64,000 bases of DNA, from assembly GCF_026210795.1 (NCBI RefSeq), contig NC_089430.1:2480001-2544000 (forward strand), given 5' to 3'. The DNA comes from Rhizophagus irregularis (taxonomy: Eukaryota; Glomeromycota; Glomeromycetes; Glomerales; Glomeraceae). The notes beneath the pieces are model-generated. The model searched no databases. It worked only from the letters and a program-made list of their open reading frames with translations, and was not told where the DNA came from. This document shows, piece after piece, positions 48,376 to 59,704 of the stretch (within the stretch, counting starts at the first letter, position 1; each line of letters starts with the position of its first letter). A program made the translations under genes and the position numbers.

Positions 48376-49295
48376 CCAATGTATACCAATAAGGAGTACG
48401 GCCAGGGCCACGTCGTCCAACCAAATTATCATAGTAAGCCTTCCAAGAAATTAAATGAGTTCCTTGAGGAGTAATAAGCTGAGATAAATAAAACAGTTGT
48501 CGTTTACGCAGGATGGGAAAATAGGCTTTGAAGGCTTTAGGCGTCATGCATTCAAATAGGGGAACGCGTCCGTTTAACAGAGATAAATTCGGAAGTTTCG
48601 AAAGTTGAGTATGAAGCAAACGAAAAGGAGTAGAAGTTAAGAGAACAATAGTGCATGCGATATAATCTTTTTTAAAAGAAAAAAGAGAAAACCATATAGA
48701 CCAGTCCTTAATTAAAAGGGGAGAAATAGGAATCAAAAAGTTATATTGAATTAAACACAATCTATAAATAAAAAGAGATTGGATAAAAGAAGAAGAAGAA
48801 TTAGCCATTAAAAATAAATTAGTAATATGACATTGTCGTTGATGAGCAAACAAATTAATCAAGCCCGAGGCGAGATAAAAATAGAATAGGATTGGGTAAA
48901 GAACGAGAAAAATTTGCTTTGTGCTTTACAACAGATCGTATACTTCTCGTTATTAGGTGGCAGTCAGATTCGGACAAGTGTGTAACTTGCATCCGGTATT
49001 CAAGTTTTGGTATAAGAATAGCATTATGTAAATACACGACTTGTTTGGGAGAGAGCTTTGCTGGTCGGATAGTCGCAGCAAAGGAGCAGCATTTGCGTTT
49101 GAGTTGCTTTTTGACAAAATCACGGGAGCTCTTAATGTTAAACCAGACACCTAAAAAACGAAAAGAAGTTGTCATGAAAATTGGGGTAATAGTAATGGAG
49201 GGAATACTATTTAAAGAGGATAAATCCAAAGTAAAAGTAATAGGGGATAAAGTGGAATTCGAAGTCAAAGGTAACGAATTGGTAATTAACACATA

Positions 49296-50621
49296 CAGAG
49301 GGCGATCAAAATTATCCGGCCACTTTGTTTTGGCAAATTTATGCCGATCATGACGTAATAACATGATGTAATCAATACATTATTTTGTATTTATAATCAT
49401 GATAAACATACCTCTTACTTAACTTCTAGAACTAGAACATAAAAATATGAAGCCACTTACTCAAAAACGCGTGGCGCAATTGTTTATGGACGTAATTGTG
49501 GACAATCAAGTCGTACAATTGCTAAACAGTTGGGATGTGGGAAAACAACTGTTAATGATATCTTAAGCGCTTTCATGAAACACACTTCCTTAACGCCAAA
49601 AAAACAAACTGGTCGTCCACCCCGCCTTGGCAATTCACCAAAGGCTCAACAAGAAAGCAAAGAATTTGTTCAAGAAAATGGTGAAAACTGCCGACTTTGC
49701 ACGAAAAAGCTTGCTACAGTATGGACAGCACGTACAGAACAACCTGTTTCTGCTATTACTATACGCCGTAAGCCCGTAACCTTAAGAAAGTTGGGTTAAC
49801 AGCTTGTATACCTCGTAAAAAACCTGCACTGTCAGAAGCACATTGTCAGGCTCGTCTTGAATGGGCCCATGCGCATGAAAATTGGAGTGCAAGAAAATGG
49901 AGACGTGTGCTTTTTTCTGATGAAAGCACTTTTACACAGTTTCAACAAGGACGTCGGGGAAAGGTATGGCGTGAACCTGGGGAAGAATTAAATCCTGACT
50001 GTATTTCAGTTACTGTAAAGCATAGTCCTAGCAAAATGTTTTGGGGGTGTTTTTGTTTTTCCTGAATGGACTTGGACCAATTGTTCCATTAAATGGTTCA
50101 GTTACTGGTCAAACACACGCTATAACCATTAAGGATTATGTTGTACCTACTTTACAAAGGCATTTTCCACAAGGTAATGGGATTTTCCAAGAAGATAATG
50201 CCCCACCACATCGTTCAAAGGTTGCTACGGCTGCACGCGAAAACGCTGGAATTGTGGGGTGCTTGATGGCCTGCCCAAAGTCCTGATCTCAATCCAATTG
50301 AGAACCTTTGGGCAGAAATGAAAATGATGGTTCGCCGTCGTACACCACCACCATCTAATATTAAAGTGCTTGAAAAATATGTTAAAGATGCGTGGAAAGA
50401 TATTCCTCCGGAATATTATAAAAAATTGGTTAATAGTATGCCTAAGAGAATTGAGGCAGTTATTGCCGCAAATGGCAATAGAATTAATTATTAATTTTTA
50501 CATAATTTAATAAATTAAATCATAAATAAAAACATTGATTTTAAATTTTTATTTTTTTTTCATATTTTTATATAAAAATTTTTTATTTTTAAAGTGGCCG
50601 GATAATTTTGATCGCCCTCTG
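49296..50621 (+). mobile_element. Tc1/mariner transposon in copy B
   Basis: A 1326-bp element with perfect 31-bp terminal inverted repeats beginning CAGAGGGCGATCAAAATTAT, flanked by TA (49294-49295 and 50622-50623). The matching site in copy C (about 62350) is uninterrupted with a single TA, an exact empty site. Size, ends and TA duplication are standard for Tc1. Confidence 0.95.
49448..50494 (+). pseudogene. Tc1-type DD34E transposase, frameshifted
   Basis: The transposase would cut the element ends and paste it at TA. The reading is broken at least four times: near 49480 (between the start region and the helix-turn-helix TIAKQLGCGKTTVNDIL), 49795, 50055 and 50265. Catalytic residues survive in separate frames: Asp in VLFSDEST (near 49918), Asp in FQEDNAPPH (near 50197) and Glu in DLNPIENLW (near 50298). 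Spacing between the last two is 34 once the one-base shift is allowed for, so the type is DD34E. The C-terminus ends at TAA 50492-50494. The near-perfect terminal repeats despite a dead gene suggest it moved with help from an intact relative. Confidence 0.9.
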
Positions 50622-53598
50622 TATTTGTTATGATTGGCAGAAGTGTTATTGATTTGGTAAAATTCTTCTGTAATGGATAACATAAATTCCATGCCAGCTT
50701 TTGACAAGGAAATAAGAGTAGAGTCATCCATAAATACTAGATTATTAATCTTCAAATCAGGAAAAGGATTTGAAGAATCAATTAAAGACGGTGTAGAAAG
50801 AACATAAGGGTCCATCATTTCTTTCTTCAAAACAGTAAGTAAGGGATCAATATAAATAACCCATGAGGAGATATAACTTCGCCTTGGTCATACCAATGCG
50901 AACCCTATAAGCAGGCGTAAATCCATGAGCAGTGAAAACGCGATTCATGGTATTTCGCGAAAAGAAAGGATAAACTTAACAGCGAGGCCTGAAGACATAT
51001 ACGTTCTAAGGCGAAACGTAACATTGTTAGATCAACTGAGTCAAAAGCTTTAGAGATATCTTGGGAAAGAATCCAAAGTGGGTTTTTGTTGACATCAGCG
51101 TCATAGATAATAGATTCTAGAGTAATAATAGGGTTACGGCAAGAACTACCAGGAAGACCAGCGAAGTTACCCCCTTTAAGGACATCATGTGAGGCCATAA
51201 TAGTAGAAAGGCAATTATAAAAAAGTTTGACAAGAGATTTTCTAATCACTTCAAGTAAAGTAATAGGACGAGTATTTTTTAATTGACATTTCCATTCGTG
51301 AGGCTTGGGAATGGGAAAAACCATTGCCTGTCACCATAAGTCGGGGATATCAGCTTTGGAAAGGCATGCTTGAATTAAAATGAGGAGCAAAGCCGAGGTA
51401 CGAGATCCGAGATGTTTGAGCATTTCATAGGTAATCATGGAAGGACCAGAGGCTTTACCGTTAGGAGTGGAAGAAACGGTGGATAACCATTCATCAAGGG
51501 TAGGGAATTCATTAAAGAATCATAGATGGAGGAGGACACATCATCCATAGGCTGATAGGCGGAAAACCATCTATCAGGTAATGTATCGATAGATACAGGG
51601 GGAGTGGATTTTATAGGTACAAAGTTTTGGAAATGGTTAACAACAGCATCATCTACGTCCTTAGGATCAGTTAACAACTGGGGTTGAGTAGGATGGTCGA
51701 TGAAGACACGGTCCAAGGTGATACGGCGACGGGTACGTGAGAGCGCTGAATCGATAAAGGAAGAAAGGTCAGTTTCAAAATTATTATTTCTATCGTCCAA
51801 GTGAGCACGGATGGAGGAGTCATGGAATTCTTTTTCTTGGAGTAAATGAAATCCCCGTAAGGATTTTGAAAGATTGGATAAATCATCAAGAAGTGACTTG
51901 AAATTGTCTTGTCAACATGATGAAAAAGAAAAGGGTAAAATAGGAATGAAAGTAAAAACTTTCTTGTATAATTGAAGGATGTTTTGAAGTCTATGCAAAT
52001 GTATAGACCACTTATGTTCATGAGCAACAGAATAAGTTGAAGGGTATTTGCGCAATAAACGTATCGAATGCATTAGACGATTTAAAAACCGATAATGTTG
52101 AGTTAAAATTTCCAGATCTTTAGGGACCTTAGAAGTATAATTGTTGCCAACAATAGAAGAAGGTAAAGTAGCGTTGGCAGCTTTGAGGATTCGTGATTGA
52201 AGATATTTGCACATTTGATTGATATGCCAGGAGGAAAAGGTTGAAGGCAGGACGTCACATAAAGCATCAGCTTTGTCAGCGAATTCCGTCCATTGAATAT
52301 CAGTAACAGAATCAAATTTGAAGACGCAACGGGTTTGGCGCTTAAGTTGTCGAGCACGAGCCAATTTGGTAGAGCATAAAGTAAAGACATATCATAGTAT
52401 GTGATGACAGGGTTATGATCAGATGTGCAAATATCTTGAGCATTAAAAATACAAGCAGTAAGAGCAAATCCTTTGAGAAGAGGGCGAGGACCATATAATC
52501 AACACGAGTAATGTGATCATTGCGATGAAAGGTACCTAAAGAGTCGGAAAGATTAATAGGTGTAAAGTCTTCATAGCCGTGAGAAAGGAGATGAAAAAGT
52601 AATCGGTGTATATGTTTTGAAGCAATTTGGGGTTGATTAAAATAAATAGGATAATATTTATCTAAATGCATATTGAAATCGCCACAAACAGCGTGATAAA
52701 AACCAGCTTGTTTAGTAAGGGTGAGTTGTTGAATAAGCAAATCAATAGTGTCGGAGCGCAAAACACTTTCAGCAGGAGGAGGGATATAAATAACAAAAAT
52801 ACGCAATTTAACATTGCCTTTGAAATATAAATCAACAGAAAGCAATCGTGAAGAATGGGATTTAAAATCTTGTACATGTGAAGCAAGAGAATTTTCTATA
52901 AAAAGGGAAACACCACCAGAAGAAAGAATTTGTTTAGAAGTATCCAAATTCGAAGAAAACACAGTATAATTAGAAAGACGTTTGGATAAAAACTTCATTT
53001 GTTTAGGGTGGAGATGAGTATCAACGATACCACCAAAGGAAATATGTTTTAAGGAAAAGAAAGAGGAAATTTCATCTAATTTGGTCTGACCATGCATTTT
53101 AAGGCCATTAACATTAAAAGAAGAAATATTAAATGAATTGGGGATAGGAGAAGTGTTACTAGAAGAAGAAAATAAGGATTCATGTGAAAAAATTTCAGTA
53201 ACATTATCAGGGTTGGGAGGGTTTCGTACAAAGGTGTCATAATTAAAATTATTGTCTGACATTAAAACACAATGATAAATACAGTCGGGAAGATAAAATT
53301 TGAAGAAGAAATTTAAACAGAAAAAGCTGAATCAGCTTGTTCCAGGGGAGCACCACCAATGGAGCTAATGAATTGTTTGATATGACCAGTGAGTTGGTCC
53401 AATTTACTTTCAATAACGACTCTACTATTTTTGAGATCGTTAATTTCTTCTTGCGTGGAGGAGACAGGGGTAAAAGAAGGAGCATTTGGGGAAGGTGAGA
53501 AGGAGGAAGCGACGTGTTAGGAACAAGAATAGTAGGAGGCGGAGGTCGCGTTAAAATACTTCTGGGGGGTAAAGGAAATTTAGCGGAAGGACTGAATA

Positions 53599-56500
53599 TT
53601 AAAAAGCGAACGTGGATACAGGGGCATCTTCTTGCATGAGATCCAAGTCAGGCTCATTAGGTGTAGGAAGCGGATCAAGGCCAAGGTGTGATTCGATGCG
53701 GGTCATCCGATGGTCAGCAAGTTCAAGAGCGGAAATGCGTTTGTGGAAATTAGCAACTTCGCATTGCAGTTCGCGCAAGAGGTTTAAAATATTATTAGCA
53801 TCATCAGGAGATAATGCAGAATTGGGAGTTTGTCGGGGCAAAGGACGTGCTGTAGAACGGGAGGAGGAAGAAAAGGAGACTGATCGTTCTTTGCTATTAC
53901 GCCAAGCACGTTGGGAAGCGTTAAAATTTGGTATGTTATGATTTTTATCATGATTAGTGCGGTCATGGGAAATATTATTATCACGTCCAGAATTGGAAGC
54001 AGATCGATCTTTAGATTTAGAGCGAGATCGGGAGCGAGATCGTGCATTGGCAGTATTAGAATTGGAGCGGCGAGGTTGATTGACATTAAATCGTTCTTTG
54101 AGTTTTGCAACAGGGTCGCGAGTGCGACTTCTACCTCTGGTTTGTTTGAGTAATCAAAAATTCGGAGCGCAACCTAATTTGCCAGCATCTGTGACAAAGT
54201 TTATTAGTATTATCTGAGGAGGACCAGAAAAGTACCTTGCTTTGGAAGCTGACAGTTTGTTCCATAGCAGCATCCATGGTCTCTTGGGAATTGAAAGTGA
54301 CATAAGCCCATCTTTTGGGTTTGTAAGAATTTAGAAAGTGGCACATTAACAGCTTTAGTGCCGAGGTTACGAGTAAGAGGAGCCAAGTTGATATCCTTAA
54401 CATTAGGAGGAAGCTGAGTGAGAGTGGCGACGTATTGACGGCACGCAGCCTTTTGATCCACAGTATAAAAACATGGAGTAATTCTGAGGCAGGTGGAGAA
54501 ACAGTACACAGCCAGGACTCCGGATATCTCCAAAACAGGTCATAAGTCACACTTTCGGGTAAACATAGCTTGAGCTTGAATTTTATTAATTAATGCCGAA
54601 GTGACTTTAGAGAAACACAGAGTGATCTAAAAAGCACCACAACAAGTGCAGAACTAATAGAAAAACAAAGAACAAATAATCTTCCAAAATTACATATAAG
54701 AAAAGCTAAGATTAAAAACCCCACTCTCTCTATATAAATAACTACGGCTACTCCCCCCAAATATATTTCAAAATGAGTAAAGTCGACTATACTATACGTA
54801 ACCCATCCAGCGCCATACCCACTCCTAGAATCGGTAAAGAACCTCCAAGCTACCATTAGCACTAGCAAAAACGCATAAAATTCAACTTCCCCTATTTGAC
54901 TACATACTATGGATAACAAACCTATTTCACAAAGACCTCTGGGAACTTTTTAGTATCGTGCAGTCCAGCCGATGGGGAACTTTTTAGTGTCGTGCAATCC
55001 CCGAAGGGACACTCACCTCATTGCGAACAATCCCAAACGGAGGACACCCACCTCATTGCGAACGATCCTTCGACCTAAGATCTACCTAGATAAGTCAATC
55101 CAATGATAGTCCAACATGTGACCACCATGATCAGCATACTATAAAAACTGCGGTACCCAACCTGTCACCCTCCTTATCACCCGAATGATGATCGATTTTG
55201 AAAATTGTAACACCAAGCCACCATGACGATCAAATTTTCCAGTATCCCCCCACCCCCCAAAGAAAATAAGGTTACACAGAAAAAAGCGACCAAGAAAAAC
55301 AAAAAGCAAAAAATAAAGACATAAACCTCAGGAAAACTCGAAGTGCAATGAGAAAAACCTGAGTAAAATTCACCAAACATACACCTCAACTCCGTCTCCT
55401 TATTTTAGAAGACTAACTCCCCAGTTAACAACATCAACTAGTAAGAAATACGTTGGTCAGGAGCTCCTTCCAAGAAATACCAGTCCGGCCTGCGAACCAC
55501 TTGGCCAGTTAGACTTTAAAGGCGTAGGAACCAAGACGCACTACTTTTCAACCTTTCAGAAAGCCCAGGGAAACATTCGTATGGAACTGCCATCTTACAG
55601 TATTATTGGTAACTCCAAGACTCATGATAACGGTCCTAACTCAATATAAGCTGTAAGGAGTTCGGGCGAAACTAAAGACCACTTTATATAATGTCAAAAA
55701 GTCCTTTTACTATCACTCAAGGCAAAAAATCCTCATATTTTTCATCCATAACTTCATGGGAAAAAATGGGCAGAGCCCAACGGGGGAGAAAGTACGATCA
55801 TCATCAAGTCACACTTTCGGCAGATTGGCCCATTTTCGGGGGAACAAAAATCGTTTTTTGTAAATATCTCGGCATCCAGTGATCCAATTTTGATGAACGT
55901 TTTTTTAAATTGTAGAGCTAAATGAGGGCTACAAAATAAAAAAAAGTTCATTAAAATTGAATTACTGGATGCTGAGATATTTACAAAAAACGATTTTTTC
56001 AGGCAAAGGGGTGTTTTTGGCCAAAAGTCCATTATGACCTTTATATTAGATATCCGGGGTCCTACACAGCCCATTGGTCGGTAAAACAAGCAATTGAATC
56101 GGCGTGATCATACACAATACGGGCTTGCTGGACTTTGGCATTAGGCCTGGAGAAGAGGCGGCAAGAGGTGATATTACCAAATTTTTTAAAATAAGCCATG
56201 AGGTTGTCTTTTTTAATGAAGAAAGGGATATCGGTAACTTGGATAGCCTGGAGATCTTCATTGGATCAGAGTTGGCGAGGGTCATGTGCATAAAAGATTA
56301 AGTCAGGGAACTCAGAATGAGTGGAACCAACGCACAAATCGCGTGCTTCAGCGGTATGGAAGTGGATAATGAGGCGTTTGGCTTCACCAGAGTCAGTCAT
56401 ACGCGCTTTTCCAGTAAATGACTCGTAAGTTTCTAAAAAAAGGTTATTAACAGCCTCAATAAGGGCTTTATTGGTAGGGAATTTCTTAAGAGATTCAGGG

Positions 56501-57000
56501 GCGGCATTCGGCGCAGCTGCAGCCTGAAAATTGTCTCTGGAGGTCGTAGGCGGGTCGCCGCTGGATCTGGAGTTTGATCGTCATCTGGAGCACCATTGGT
56601 ATCCAAATTGGGTGACGCGTTAGGGGGTTGTTGCAAGTCTTTGTTTGAAGGTGCATGCATGGACGCGTCCACATTTCTAGAAGACGCGACGTGACTGGGC
56701 GCAGTTGGCGCAGCAGATTTGTTCGGGGAGGAGGTCAAAGTATTTTCGCCAGAGATATTTTGTTGAGGAGAAGAGGAAGGTCCATCTACTCCAACGTCAG
56801 CCGTCTGGTCGTCGGCAACGTAGTCTTCTTCCATAGAATTTTCGGTAATCGTATGATTACGTTTCTGCTGGACAGTGTTTTCACCATCAGAGCTTGAATT
56901 ATCAGAGTTGTTATTTAATTTTCGTTCTTGATGGGAAGTTTCCTACTGTTAGGGTTATGACTTCCACAGCCTCTCTTGGCATAGTTACCAGACATAGTAG
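53599..57000 (-). pseudogene. Retrotransposon ORF1 of copy B, broken and interrupted
   Basis: ORF1 proteins of this transposon type bind the element RNA. It starts at about 57000 (MSGNYAKRGCGSHNPN) and soon meets a stop. Segment 56834-56433 is Pro/Ser/Thr-rich (VDGPSSSPQQN, DDDQTPDPAA). The next segment (56291-56072) is cut by the 1.55 kb insertion and resumes at 54505. The zinc knuckle survives only as LCHRC before a shift near 54190. The C-terminal part (54110-53599) encodes an Arg/Ser/Asp-rich stretch and a helix-forming NILNLLRELQCEVANFHKRI segment. Plus-strand frames across this interval are antisense artefacts. Confidence 0.75.
54514..56063. mobile_element. 1.55 kb non-autonomous DNA transposon with 8-bp target duplication
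   Basis: The ends read AGGACTCCGGATATCT (left) and AGGACCCCGGATATCT (complement of right), then imperfectly to GGTCATAA. The duplication ACACAGCC flanks both sides (54506-54513 and 56064-56071), and copy C has the uninterrupted site near 58460. An internal inverted repeat (about 55845-55905 against 55945-56000, sharing TTTTTTGTAAATATCTC) lies close to the right end. No transposase is seen; the leucine/valine-rich minus-strand frames at 54590-54919 and 55177-55389 have no known domain. An 8-bp duplication suits hAT or P-type transposons, but the AGGAC ends do not settle it. Confidence 0.85.
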
Positions 57001-57017
57001 AGGGCTTTGAGTTGGGA

Positions 57018-57541
57018 ATATATAAAATATAAATTTTTATTAGTAGTTTGTATTATTTTTTAAAAATAATAAAAAATTATTTTCGTCGGAAATTTTCGTT
57101 TTTGAAAAATTCAGGAGAGAGTTACTACTGGTCAAAAACTAATATATCGGGTAGCAGATATGTATTAGATATGTACCTGATATGTGTAGTATTAATGCTG
57201 AAAATCGGGTACCCGTTATGTGTAAGATATGTGTAAATATATATATCGTTTACATATTATTTACATATCATATACATATCGGTACCTGATATGTATATGA
57301 TATATATATTTACACATATCTTACACATATCGGGTACCCGATTTTCAGCATTAATACTACATATATCAGGTACATATCTGATACATATCTGCTACCCGAT
57401 ATATTAGTTTTTGACCGATAAAAAACTCTCTCCTGAATTTTTCAAAAACAAAAATTTCGACGAAAATAATTTTTTATTATTTTTAAAAATAATACAAAGA
57501 AATTTTACCAATAAAAATTTTATATTTTATATATTGCCCAA
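57018..57541. repeat. Central palindrome joining retrotransposon copies B and C head-to-head
   Basis: Two arms of about 230-250 bp are reverse complements with few mismatches. They share TTTTGAAAAATTCAGGAGAG, TCAAAAACTAATATATCGGG, GCAGATATGTAT and AATGCTGAAAATCGGGTACC. The centre, near 57280, has a smaller hairpin (ATATCATATACATATC-GGTACCT-GATATGTATATGATAT). Each arm leads directly into ORF1 of its copy, so the arms are the shared 5' UTR. GATATGT is iterated about four times per arm. Confidence 0.85.
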
Positions 57542-57562
57542 ATACTATAATGATGCAGTAAT

Positions 57563-59637
57563 ATGCCAGAGAAGGCCGTGAGCGCAACCCTGAATAGTAG
57601 GAAAGCTTCCCGACGAAACCGAAAAATAATAACTCTGATAGCTCGGGACTCGATGGGTGGAAAACGCTGTCCCGTAAACGCTAAAAATCAATCGTATATG
57701 ATTACCGAAAATTATGGAATGGAAGAGACTACGTTGCCGATGATCAGACGGCTGGACGTTAGAGCAGATGGACTCTCTTCCACCCTCATAACAAGGCTCT
57801 CTGGCGAATGCTGACCTCCTCCCGAGGGTCTGCTGCTTGACTGCGCCCCGTGGCGTCCGCGTGCTGGAAAATGTGGACGCGTCCCGCATGTCGTCACGCC
57901 TTTAAACAAGGCTTGCAACAGCTTTTCGCAGCAATGGTCTTCCAGATGGCAATTACGAACTCAGATCCAGGTGGTGACCCTCGCCGCCCCATAGCCAGAG
58001 ATGATTTTCAGGCTGCGGCTGCGCCGAATACTGCCCTAGAATCCGCCCTTAGAAATTTCCTACGATAAAGGCACTTATTGAAGCTGTTAATAACCTTTTT
58101 TTAGAAACTTACGAGTCCTTTACTGGAAAGCACGTATGACTGGCTCTGGAAAAGCCAAACGCCTCGTTATCACTTCCATACCGCTGAAGCACGCGATTTG
58201 TGCATTGGTTACTCGCGCAGTTACGGCTGTCTTTCGTCTGCACATGACTCCGCCAACTCCGATCCAATAAAGATCTCCGGGCTATCCAAGTTACCGATAT
58301 CCCTTTCTTCATTAAAAAAGACAACCTCATGGCTTATTTTAAAAAATTTGGTAATATCACCTCTTGCCGCCTTTCTTTTCCAAGGCCTAATGCCAAAGTT
58401 CAGCAAGCCCGCATTGTGTATGATCACGCCGATTCAATCGCTCGTTTTACCGACCAATGGGCTGTGTACTGTTTTTCCACCTGCCTCAGAATCACTCCAT
58501 GTTCTTATACTGTGGATCAAAAGGCTGCGCGCCGTCAATACGTTGCCACCCTTACCCAACTTCCCCCCAATGTTAAGGATATCAATTTGGCTCCCCTTAC
58601 TCGTAGCTCGGCGCTAAAGCTGTCAATGTACCGCTTTCTCAAGCTCTTACAAGCCCAAAAGATGGGCTTATGTCACTTTCATTAAGAAATGGACGCCTTT
58701 GCTATGGAGCAGCTATCGGCTCAAGGAAAGGTACTTTTCTGGTCCTCCCCAGATAATACCAATAAACTTTGTCACAGATGTGGCAAATTAGGTTGCGCTC
58801 CAAATTTTTGCCCACTAAAACAAACCAGAGGTAGAAGTCGCACTCGTGACCCCGTAGCAAAACTCAAAGAACGATTTAATGTCAATCAACCTCGCCGCCC
58901 CGATTCTAATGCTGCTAGTACACGTTCTCGCTCCCGATCTCACTCAAAATCCAAAGATCGATCTACTCATGATTCTGGACGTGCTAATAATAATAACAGT
59001 TCTCATGACCGCAATAATAATGTTAATAATCATAACATACATAATCCCAATACCTCCCAACGTGCCCGGCATAATAGTAAAGAACGATCGGTCTCTTTTT
59101 CTTCCTCTTCTCGTTCTACCGCTCGTCCCTTGCCCCGACAAACTCCTAATTCTGCATTATCTTCTGATGATGCTAACAATATTTTAAACCTCTTACGCGA
59201 ATTGCAATGTGAAGTTGCTAATTTTCGCAAACGCATTTCCGCTCTTGAACTTGCTGACCAACGGATGACTCGTATTGAATCACACCTTGGCCTTGATCCG
59301 CTTTCTAGTCCTAATGAATCTGACTTGGATCTCATGCAAGAGGATGCCCCTGTATCCCATGTTCCGCTTAACATTCAGCCTTCCACTACATCTCCCTTAC
59401 CTCCCAGAAGTATTTTATCGCGACCTCCGCCTCCTACTATTCTTGTTCCCAACACGTCGCTTCCCCCTTCTCACCTCTCCCCCAACGCTCCTCCTTTTAC
59501 CCCTATCTCCTCCACGCAAGAAGAAATTAACGATCTCAAAAATAGTAGAGTCGTTATTGAAAGTAAATTGGACCAACTTACTGGTCATATCAAACAATTC
59601 ATTAGCTCCATTGGTGGTGCTCCCTGGAACAAGCTGA
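57563..59637 (+). pseudogene. Retrotransposon ORF1 of copy C (zinc knuckle, RS-rich, coiled-coil)
   Basis: Starts near ATG 57563 and is broken several times before about 58690. The last part (58689-59637) is open. A zinc knuckle LCHRCGKLGCAPNFCP (58767-58811) has CX2CX4CX4C spacing, with Cys where CCHC knuckles have His. A basic Arg/Ser/Asp/Asn-rich stretch (RSRSRSHSKSKDRS) follows, then a likely coiled coil (NILNLLRELQCEVANFRKRI) and a Pro-rich tail. The layout suits an RNA-binding nucleocapsid-like protein. The region before the knuckle may hold an RRM-like fold (MAYFKKFGNITSCRLSFPRP at 58329 looks like an RRM start). Confidence 0.8.
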
Positions 59638-59704
59638 TTCAGCTTCTGTTTAATATTTCTTCTTCAAATCTTATCTCCCCGACTATTTTTATCATTGTGT
59701 TTTA

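Larger units (their letters stand above)
48376..53262 (-). pseudogene. Retrotransposon ORF2 of copy B (endonuclease and reverse transcriptase), broken
   Basis: It begins MSDNNFNYDTFVRNPPN at 53262. The AP-type endonuclease shows FNVNGLK and GDFNMH in frame; a 2-bp loss near 52498 shifts frame before the SDHNPVI box. The linker continues at 52364-51912 and ends at a TGA where copies A and C have CAA or CGA. RT motif A (QDISKAFDSVD) is at about 51055 and a frameshift follows in ICLQASLLS. Motif C is an intact FMDDS near 50730. The Tc1 insertion splits the part after motif C. The last in-frame segment ends at 48376. No functional protein can be made. Confidence 0.85.
48376..57280 (-). mobile_element. 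Non-LTR retrotransposon copy B, 3'-truncated, with two nested insertions
   Basis: Reads right to left: 5' UTR (right border in the palindrome centre), ORF1, endonuclease, reverse transcriptase. It stops abruptly at a point matching about 63266 in copy C (inside TTATTGGTA), so the end of the RT region, RNase H and 3' UTR are gone. Loss of the 3' end is unusual for this transposon type and suggests a later deletion. Insertions are a Tc1 element (49296-50621) and a 1.55 kb element (54514-56063). Several frameshifts and stops make it inactive. Confidence 0.85.

Noticed and set aside
53612-54153. Plus-strand Arg/Ser-rich frames
   Set aside because: Antisense of the Arg/Ser-rich retrotransposon ORF1 in copy B; the same happens opposite copy C at 58944-59374.
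57018-57541. Palindrome as a simple assembly artefact of one element read twice
   Set aside because: The two sides have different mutations, insertions and lengths in ORF1 and ORF2, so they are distinct copies; the exact centre still merits long-read confirmation.
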